Assembly (NCBI RefSeq): GCF_001510645.1
Contig: NZ_LMVB01000008.1
Coordinates: 1 to 64,000, forward strand
Length of the DNA: 64,000 bases
Source of the DNA: Paenibacillus sp. FJAT-29882
GTDB lineage: Bacteria; Bacillota; Bacilli; Bacillales; DSM-1321
Reading direction: 5' to 3'
Each line of letters begins with the position of its first letter. Positions within the stretch are counted from its first letter, which is position 1. Of the stretch, positions 57,263-64,000 are shown piece by piece. A program made the translations under genes and the position numbers. The notes beneath the pieces are model-generated. The model made no database searches and was not told the origin of the DNA. It worked only from the letters and a program-made list of their open reading frames with translations.

Positions 57263-60200
57263 TTAAAATCTATCTTTCATTTCTAATTCTTTATATTGAT
57301 CTAATATAGTGTATTTTATATCAGTTCCATTATCAGTCCAACATATGAACCATTCTTCTTTTCTACTGCGCTCAGACCTCTTCTCCATATAAAAATCCCA
57401 TATCACTGATAAATTGTTTTCACTTAAATATTTTTCTAAATAGTCAGCTCTAAATAACAAATTACTTTCATATCCCATATACTGAGCATCAAAGGCAACT
57501 AAATTATTCTCACCATCTTTCCAGATCCCCTCGGAAATCTGAAATAACATAAAAAACTTTACTAAATTAGTATTGGGCAAAAGATAGCTACAAGAAGTTC
57601 TTTCACCAGAATCAAGGCTGATATTTGTTTCCCATAGATATTCCCATATTGCATCTTCACAATCGATATCTTCAAATTCATTTTTATAAAAGATATCAGA
57701 GAAGGACGGATGCCAATAATGCTCAAATGCAAATACACTATACGTATTAGCCCAAGAAACACTTGTATCTCCTTTCTTTTCAGATTTCAAAGCAATATAT
57801 TTTCCTTTATCATTATCAGGTATAAAAACTGCCTTTGATTTTATGAAAAATTCATCTTTGTCTACAAACTTTTTTCCATTTTCTCTTTTTTGGAGAAGCA
57901 TTTGTGCTAAAGAGATATATTTATTGCCTTCGTACTCAATAAATATAAAGTCATCAAGCTTATTAAACTCTTCTTTGTTTTGCACCCATGTTTTATCTGA
58001 ATTATATGGCAAATATGATTTAATTAAATTTTGTTGACTGTTATCTTTTGTTGGGTACTTCAATAGACTAGGATCAATGTTTCTTAGGAACGGATCCCAT
58101 GGACCGTTGTATTTCTTGTAATAATCTTTCTTAATTCCTAAGAAATGCTCTTCTTCTTTTAAAGTTTCTTCGTTTTCTTCAACTACCAGTTCTATATCTT
58201 CTCCTGATTGAGTTTTGAACATTTTATCCATGTATGAATATATTCTTTTATTTTGCAACTCCGTATATTTTTGATATTCAGGAGTATATAACTTTATTTC
58301 TTTGTATATAGGATAGTTATCTGTTAATTTAGCTAATAACTCATATAGTGCAACCCACTGGTATTTTTTACCCATACGCTCTACTAGATTTTCATGTCTA
58401 TTATGATATCTTAGATTCCGATCATAATTACCATGTTTTTTTTCATCATATCCATAGTCAATAATTCTCATTGTAGCAATATTACTTAAATCTTGGTCGT
58501 CAAATTGATTTCTCCAGTCATATAATGCACTCCCAAAAACATACCTTCCAAAATCTCCATATGCCCCAGTTCCTCTTCCATATTCAGTTGTCATAGATCT
58601 AATTATTGCATGGAATCCACTAAACTCTTCCCCTGCTACTTGCTGCATTTCTTTTAATTTTTCATCTACTTCTTGTAAAGAATATGTTTTTTCATACCAG
58701 TTACTCGAATATGGAGGGTTTATTTTTTTATACTCTTCAAGATCAATAATTCCCTTATTAGCAGCAAATAGAATAATCCCTCTCGCATAATCTCTAATTA
58801 GCACATTCGGATAAACATCATTTTGATTAAATATTTTAGTATAAATAATATCAACTATTTCCTCTAATTGTGGTACTTCATTTGTTCTTAGAATTGCACC
58901 ATATGAACTTGCAAATAGTCTTTCCAATATATATGGATCATTAACATCAATAAACCTATTAATATTCTTTAAAATAATCGATGGTTCATTCATATATAGT
59001 TTTACTAGAGCCATAGTAGAAGTATCTCTTAATTTACGGTCAGTACATGTAAATAGCCAAATAATAGTCCAAGACAGCAATTCAAAATTCTCACGCTTGA
59101 AGTGTTGAAAGCTTAAATTTTGTTTTAGAATGATCTCTACCAGTCGTGTTGGCACTTCTGAATTATTATTTATAGATATAGTCCAACTTCCGTCCCTTAT
59201 AGACATTGCTAAAGGATAAATGTTACTATGTAAAAATTCTGCATTTAATGGTGATTCTATAATATAAGACTGTTTTAACAAGCTTTCATAAACTAAACTT
59301 TGTAAACCTATATTCTCTTGTCTCAGACATAGATCAATCCAATGGAAAGTTCTTTCATTAATATTTTGCACATTTCTCCATGAGATCCCTCGAATAAAAG
59401 ATTCTGCTGTATCAAAGGTTATCAACTTAATATCAACTAAATCAAGTAATTCTTTGTTTAACTTTTCAGGAACAATTATTGAAAGACTCTCATAAACTCC
59501 ATAAAAATAAGGATTATCAGATGACAATATTTTGTCAAATAGTTCTTTACCTTCTTGCTGATACTTTTCTAATAAAACTAAGGATATATATATATCTGCA
59601 AACCTTTCATAAGTAAAATATACTAAACTTTCACCACGATACCCTGAATTTATTGATAAAATATTTTCTTCTTCTAGCCCTAAAATTATTTCTCTATAAC
59701 CAGATATATAAGGACTCACCGTACTATGTAATACTTCATAAAGTTCACTCAATTCAATATAATGACTTTCACTTTCAATAAATTTCGCAGCAATTTCCTT
59801 CAATATTTTATCAACCAGATTTAAAGAGTTTGCGTACGGAAATCTTTGATCAAGTGACAATCTGTTATTAATCTTTTCCACATATCTTTCTAATACCTCA
59901 ACTATACTCCAACCTCTATACCCAACATATTCTTCTTGAATTGCTTCACAATAAATCTGTAAGAATAAAGGGTTATAGCACTCATTTTCTAAAGATGGGA
60001 ATACTAATGGATTTATTCTATAGTAATTAAAAAAAGGCTCTAATGCTTCCAAACTTAAATCCTTAAATCCCTTATGTTCTAATTTGTGTAACGGAAAGTC
60101 TGCCTCAATATTTTCAGGTAATACGCTTCTAATATAGTTACTTCTAACAGATAAGGCCACAGCAATATTGTCAAATTCTTTAATGGAATTTAAAAAGTTC

Positions 60201-61507
60201 AACAAATAATTTTTCCAAAAATATTTACCTTCACCCTCATTTAAAGCATCTATTATAATTACAGTTCTCTTATTTTTCTTATTCGCTCTATCATTAAATT
60301 CTTTCAGAAAAGACTCTTTAGAACCTTTATATTCAATCAAATCAAATAATTGTTTGAAAGGATGATCATGCGTATTTAAATGTTGTCCTAAAAATAAAAA
60401 AACACTGTGACCTGCTTCCTGCAATCTTTTAGCGTTATCGGCTAATAAATGTGATTTACCTATTCCCGCATCTCCATATATCAATAAATAAGGCTCATTA
60501 ATTAATATTGGTCTTACCAAGTGTATATATTCATTTAATTCGCTTTCATACCTATTTATTATTTGGATTGGATTGATTAACTCTTCCCTAACGTTCTTTT
60601 TACCTTCTTCATATAGCTTGTATCTTACTCCATCTACTTCTGCCACAAAGCTATTAATCTCTTCAGAAAGACATTTCAAACTACTGTGTAAATAGAATTC
60701 TTTATCTTCACAGTCAATCTCTTTAAAATAATTTAAAACCTTTTCAATAAACTTTATATCATCGTACCCTAAATCTTCACTATGTTTATTGAAAGCTTTA
60801 CTGAATTCCATAATACTCATTTGCAATTTACCTAATAACTCACTAAAATGCTGAAAAATTTGCTTATTACTTACTAAAGAATTAAATATTGCATTAAAAT
60901 CCGTTTCTACATTCGCCTCTGAAATATACCTTTTTCCTAAATCCAAAATGTTTCGGTCTAGTATTTTCTCTAAATGTTCATCCGTGTATTTTTCCAAATA
61001 AGCTCTTTCTTGAATTTCTAATAAATTTTTTTCGAAATATTCCTGTAAACTCTTATTACTTTCTACAATGCTATTTTGAATATTAGATAAAATACTCATT
61101 TCATTTGATTTAAAACTTTTATCTCTGTACTTTTCAAGATATGTAATTAAATCATTAAGATATTGATCTACAACAGGATGATTTTCTATTTCTTTTAGCT
61201 GCACAGATTTTCTATAATGATTTATCTCATTGATTGCTAGTTTAGATAACTGCTCTACAAATGCCACTTTAGGAACAGAGATATAAGTAGCTCCAAATAC
61301 ATAGTTAAATATCAAAAGTCCATTCATTTCATCATTTAAAAACTTTTGAAATGTATTTGAATCAACAAATGTATCTTCATACTCTTTTTGGAAGGTTTTT
61401 ATCTTTTTAAATTTCCCTTTAACCTTCCATTTTTCTATTAAATTTCCACTTATAAAACCTATTAATTTTCCTACTAAAGGTTTAACTATAAATGAAATAT
61501 TCACCAT
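57263..61507 (-). CDS. STAND NTPase, Avs (AVAST)-like anti-phage sensor candidate
   Basis: A 1414-residue signalling ATPase. Residues 1-170 are helical with no nuclease, TIR, Sir2 or protease motif that I recognise. At 187-222 LGKRYISEANVETDFNAIFN and IFQHF resemble the LGPRYxPELNVE motif preceding the NTPase in Avs proteins. The STAND core has Walker A GDAGIGKS (345-352) and Walker B VIIIDALNE (416-424), with LSVRSNY as a sensor. A long helical-repeat region follows, then a C-terminal domain ending near LLFRADYLEKYLSENNLSVI and WDFYMEKR, also Avs-like. Known Avs proteins bind phage terminase or portal and then activate an N-terminal effector. The gene is single, notably AT-rich, and flanked by direct repeats, so it looks acquired. 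Confidence 0.82.
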   Translation of the reverse strand: MVNISFIVKPLVGKLIGFISGNLIEKWKVKGKFKKIKTFQKEYEDTFVDSNTFQKFLNDEMNGLLIFNYVFGATYISVPKVAFVEQLSKLAINEINHYRKSVQLKEIENHPVVDQYLNDLITYLEKYRDKSFKSNEMSILSNIQNSIVESNKSLQEYFEKNLLEIQERAYLEKYTDEHLEKILDRNILDLGKRYISEANVETDFNAIFNSLVSNKQIFQHFSELLGKLQMSIMEFSKAFNKHSEDLGYDDIKFIEKVLNYFKEIDCEDKEFYLHSSLKCLSEEINSFVAEVDGVRYKLYEEGKKNVREELINPIQIINRYESELNEYIHLVRPILINEPYLLIYGDAGIGKSHLLADNAKRLQEAGHSVFLFLGQHLNTHDHPFKQLFDLIEYKGSKESFLKEFNDRANKKNKRTVIIIDALNEGEGKYFWKNYLLNFLNSIKEFDNIAVALSVRSNYIRSVLPENIEADFPLHKLEHKGFKDLSLEALEPFFNYYRINPLVFPSLENECYNPLFLQIYCEAIQEEYVGYRGWSIVEVLERYVEKINNRLSLDQRFPYANSLNLVDKILKEIAAKFIESESHYIELSELYEVLHSTVSPYISGYREIILGLEEENILSINSGYRGESLVYFTYERFADIYISLVLLEKYQQEGKELFDKILSSDNPYFYGVYESLSIIVPEKLNKELLDLVDIKLITFDTAESFIRGISWRNVQNINERTFHWIDLCLRQENIGLQSLVYESLLKQSYIIESPLNAEFLHSNIYPLAMSIRDGSWTISINNNSEVPTRLVEIILKQNLSFQHFKRENFELLSWTIIWLFTCTDRKLRDTSTMALVKLYMNEPSIILKNINRFIDVNDPYILERLFASSYGAILRTNEVPQLEEIVDIIYTKIFNQNDVYPNVLIRDYARGIILFAANKGIIDLEEYKKINPPYSSNWYEKTYSLQEVDEKLKEMQQVAGEEFSGFHAIIRSMTTEYGRGTGAYGDFGRYVFGSALYDWRNQFDDQDLSNIATMRIIDYGYDEKKHGNYDRNLRYHNRHENLVERMGKKYQWVALYELLAKLTDNYPIYKEIKLYTPEYQKYTELQNKRIYSYMDKMFKTQSGEDIELVVEENEETLKEEEHFLGIKKDYYKKYNGPWDPFLRNIDPSLLKYPTKDNSQQNLIKSYLPYNSDKTWVQNKEEFNKLDDFIFIEYEGNKYISLAQMLLQKRENGKKFVDKDEFFIKSKAVFIPDNDKGKYIALKSEKKGDTSVSWANTYSVFAFEHYWHPSFSDIFYKNEFEDIDCEDAIWEYLWETNISLDSGERTSCSYLLPNTNLVKFFMLFQISEGIWKDGENNLVAFDAQYMGYESNLLFRADYLEKYLSENNLSVIWDFYMEKRSERSRKEEWFICWTDNGTDIKYTILDQYKELEMKDRF

Positions 61508-61991
61508 TCATCTCTACACCCTCTCTAAACTTAGCACTTAATATCATTAACAAATTTTAACTATATAAATACTTCGAAAAAATTATTTAATCTAATCTAG
61601 ATAAAGTGTAAACTTTTCCCACAAGACATTCTACTAATTTCGATATTTTTTGTGAATTTTCACAACTTTATTCCCCTCCTTATCAAACATTGTAATAGTA
61701 TTATTTTTAGTGATACTTCTCTTTAGAGAGAACTGAGACCAATTAAGTATTAAAGTTGCAATATCACTAGATATAGTAATTATTGATTAACCGTTAGATT
61801 CAAAAGATACAGTAACAAACATTCGAAAGCTGTAGTCATATTTTATCATGTTCTCCAGCCTTTTTTAGATTTGGCTGTGTTATAATAACGATGTTGATTT
61901 TTGGCTCATTTTAACAACAATATCGTTTAACATAGCCTTAAATTTAGATAAGTTGAGTTAAAACCTATTTGATCTTTCTAGAAAAATAAAA

Positions 61992-62032
61992 AGAGGCTTC
62001 CCACAAGTTTGGCCAACTTATGAAAAACCTCT
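61992..62032 (-). terminator. Conserved two-stem terminator hairpin, copy H4
   Basis: Outer stem AGAGGCTT/AAACCTCT, inner stem AAGTT/AACTT (changed on both sides relative to CAGTT/AACTG), same CAC/ATGAA internal loop; TTTTTATTTTT follows on the minus strand. It lies upstream of the STAND gene, after the duplicated tail at 62111. The gap 61508-61980 is AT-rich and shows no gene. Confidence 0.85.
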
Positions 62033-62110
62033 ATTAAAAACACTATTGATAACAAAATATTAGCATTTCACTCAAAACCCCTTATATACCAAGGTATCTA
62101 GGGATTCATC

Positions 62111-62187
62111 ACATCATGCCTCCCGTAAGGCGAGAGTGTGTAATATCTTTAACGATGAGTGCAGAAAGTGTAGTATATCAAGGTTTT
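62111..62187. repeat. Flanking direct repeat, copy B
   Basis: Partner of 57035-57111. On the minus strand it ends KDITHSRLTGGMM-stop. The differences include third-codon-position changes (CTC/CTT, GGC/GGA) that keep the protein sequence, which suggests that the repeat was coding. The parent protein is not recognised. Confidence 0.75.
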
Positions 62188-62344
62188 TCCTGAATCATTC
62201 AGCTTTTTATTTAGAAATATTAACATTTACAACAAATGGAAAAATACTTAGAAAGCCGCTGCATTTTATTGAAAATATTTGTTTACATTTATGCCTACGA
62301 AAAAATAACTTACGGAATACCGCCCTTTTCTCTGAGTATCTTCA

Positions 62345-62712
62345 TTAAAAATTCATTTTATCCCCATTATAAGCCGCAATATAGATTTTTTTCATATCCT
62401 CTACAGAAACTTCTCTGGGATTTGCGTGTGCATGGATCCTCAACCGCTCCTGCTGCCATTTGGTCCAAATATTTTTCGAACTCTGTCTTATCCACACCAA
62501 ATTCTTTTAGCGTTAGCGGCAGATCCAAGGAATTGATTAAACTGCGGATCATTTGTGTTAATGAATCAATCAGTTCATCGTATGTACTTCCATTTAAACC
62601 AAGCATTCTTGCGATGTTCGCATATCTTGAGTTTTCATATTATAATCAATACATATGAAAGATAGAGTGCATTAGCGGTGCATGCGGAATTTTAAAGATT
62701 GCTCCGCTCTTA
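62345..62712 (-). pseudogene. Iron-containing alcohol dehydrogenase, degraded C-terminal part
   Basis: Three frames combine to give the end of a group III iron alcohol dehydrogenase: SGAIFKIPHA with ANALYLSYVL (the metal-binding PHG motif region), then YENSRYANIARMLGLNGSTY and LPLTLKEFGVDKTEFEKYLD, then PREVSVEDMKKIYIAAYNGD ending KMNF-stop at 62345. At least two frameshifts separate them, including one near DPCTRK where two bases seem lost. The N-terminal Rossmann half is absent. It is clearly a pseudogene. Confidence 0.82.
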
Positions 62713-63022
62713 GAAGATAGGCTATCTACTATACGGATAAGTGTATAATTTGTGGTAAAAATAAATAAATTTTTTAACTGCCCGAAAACTTTTCTTATTC
62801 GTTTTTTTTAATTACTACTCGAAATTGTCCACTACCACCCTCCACTTAAACAGCAAAATTTAACTATTTGTTCTCATCATTCTCTACCAATCGCCCTGAT
62901 TCGATTTTTCTTTCCCACTACCTTCCAAAATTCATTCCAATAACAAATGACTTTTTGGTATAATTTAACTAGATTTAATGTAAGTCATTATTAGTAAATG
63001 TTTTACAAAAGGAGTTAACATC

Positions 63023-64000
63023 ATGAGTTATACCTTTGATTCGACGGACCCTCAATCTTTTAAAGGCGACTGTTATTTTAAGTACTGTCATAGGGATTAT
63101 AGTGTTTTTACCGAGTTAACCTATACGAATGAGCATATTTTCTTCAAAGTGGAAAACCTAAACCCCATTTCCATATCCTCCATTGAAGAGGTTTGGGTTA
63201 AGGGAAACGACCTTACTTTAAAGGGTGTTTTTTTTCAGGATAATCAAATCGTTCATGAGTTGGAATTTCATCTTTATAAATTTAATGTTCAAGAAAGATT
63301 ATTAGATGCAATTGGCAAGACAGTGGAAGTCAGTAAGGGGAAGTTAGTCTTAACCAATGAAGAAAAGTATAGAGATTTTGAGGTAGAGGTTAAAAAGACC
63401 GATTCGAAAATATCGGTCATGGAGACTTCAACCAAGAAGCTATTTGTGGTTTTTGATCAGAATGATCAACTATTTTGTTCTAATAATGTCATAGTAACGT
63501 TTAACAATGAAGGATATCCCTACTATTTAATTTTTAACGATAATCGAATTCCCTTTAATTTATCCAGTTTTAATATATTTGAGAATAGATACTACCATTC
63601 CTTTACTCAGCTCTATGGCTCATTTAATAAGTTGCGATTTAAAGGGAATGAAGTAAGTTTGATGGTAAATGCCGAAGATATTTATATATTTTTAGATTAT
63701 TATCAAGTTTATTCATTCAGCCATCATCAATTAAAAATATGTTACCAGCATACGGATGGAAGTACAACCTTTCAATTTAGAGCTTCAACAGGAGAGCTAT
63801 CCTATGTTACTTTTACCAATATCCCTGAGTCACTTAAGAGGATTCTTCCAAGTGTAGAGATGGACCTTAATCAATTCGTAGTGGTCGATCAAGAACCATT
63901 TACCCTTTCCTTTGAAAACAGAGGTTGGAATTTCTATCAATCTGAAGATAGCCAATTCCTTATCCCTCTTACGCAATTATCTTCCATTGAAGTGTTGGAT
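63023..64000 (+). CDS. Unknown protein, 3' end beyond the window
   Basis: The frame opens at an ATG after AAAAGGAG and stays open for 326 codons to the window edge, so the gene is incomplete. An extended -10 (TTGGTATAAT) lies about 65 bases upstream. The protein (MSYTFDSTDPQSFKGDCYFK...) is rich in Phe, Tyr and Asn with alternating hydrophobic residues, suggesting an all-beta, possibly repeated fold; there is no signal peptide and no motif I recognise. Two stretches (SSIEEVWVKGNDLTLKGV and FNKLRFKGNEVSLMV) look alike and may mark internal repeats. Confidence 0.75.
   Translation, partial: MSYTFDSTDPQSFKGDCYFKYCHRDYSVFTELTYTNEHIFFKVENLNPISISSIEEVWVKGNDLTLKGVFFQDNQIVHELEFHLYKFNVQERLLDAIGKTVEVSKGKLVLTNEEKYRDFEVEVKKTDSKISVMETSTKKLFVVFDQNDQLFCSNNVIVTFNNEGYPYYLIFNDNRIPFNLSSFNIFENRYYHSFTQLYGSFNKLRFKGNEVSLMVNAEDIYIFLDYYQVYSFSHHQLKICYQHTDGSTTFQFRASTGELSYVTFTNIPESLKRILPSVEMDLNQFVVVDQEPFTLSFENRGWNFYQSEDSQFLIPLTQLSSIEVLD

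Noticed and set aside
47322..62032. A CRISPR array made of the recurring hairpins
   Set aside because: The copies are kilobases apart, differ in their outer stems, and there are no spacers or cas genes. No CRISPR array was seen in the window.
62136..62658. Plus-strand frames over the dehydrogenase remnant
   Set aside because: Antisense to the degraded iron alcohol dehydrogenase, without a ribosome-binding site.

Overview
The window looks like a chromosomal stretch of a low-GC Gram-positive bacterium of the family Bacillaceae. Three things support this: B. subtilis-like synteny (yeaC-yeaD-yebA-guaA-pbuG and the complete yukEDCBA-yueBC type VII secretion locus), tandem 17-bp-spacer rrn promoters, and purine, cobalamin, SAM-I and c-di-GMP-I riboswitches with intrinsic terminators. 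The species cannot be fixed from the sequence alone.

Layout. 1-330: the 5' end of a 16S rRNA gene (minus strand) with its leader and two promoters. 480-640: a tiny lipoprotein. 880-4080: the glucose PTS enzyme EIICBA and its antiterminator GlcT, with a RAT/terminator between them. 4260-7920: pbuG and guaA, each behind its own guanine riboswitch. 7913-12296: the MoxR / DUF58 / transglutaminase operon. 12690-14810 (plus strand): a cobalamin riboswitch driving a divergent PduO-type adenosyltransferase-like protein and a BtuF-like lipoprotein; the rest of a transporter operon is missing. 14847-18374: a very large polytopic membrane protein. 18977-21300: two type VII partner proteins (YwqH/YwqI type) followed by an IscB element with its probable omega RNA, where a LXG toxin would be expected. 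21551-31380: the type VII secretion operon esxA-esaB-essB-essC-esaA-essA. 31907-33258: a SAM riboswitch and a YxjG/H-type methionine synthase.

From about 33.5 kb the window is accessory and partly decayed: a GH25 lysozyme with one SLH repeat, a YoxD-type SDR, a frameshifted pRiA4b ORF-3 protein, a YibE/F pair, a GH3 glucosidase with a divergent AraC regulator, and then (42-46 kb) a graveyard of DeoR, YhfK, luciferase-like, ribokinase, zinc-ribbon and integrase fragments around intact LLM oxidoreductase and MarR genes. Next come a DUF2089 operon, a MacB/FtsX-type ABC transporter, an SLH-anchored secreted amidase, and a chemoreceptor under a c-di-GMP-I riboswitch. At 57.3-61.5 kb is a 1414-residue AT-rich STAND NTPase that resembles Avs (AVAST) anti-phage sensors. 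It is flanked by a duplicated gene tail plus terminator. The window ends with a decayed iron alcohol dehydrogenase and an unfinished ORF of unknown function.

Most striking: (1) the Avs-like STAND NTPase, with no effector domain I can recognise, between direct repeats; (2) an apparently intact IscB with an upstream noncoding RNA region inside a type VII toxin locus; (3) four terminator hairpins at 47.3, 51.7, 57.0 and 62.0 kb that share an internal-loop sequence and show compensatory stem changes; (4) a cobalamin-riboswitch-controlled adenosyltransferase-like protein lacking the usual N-terminal ATP motif.
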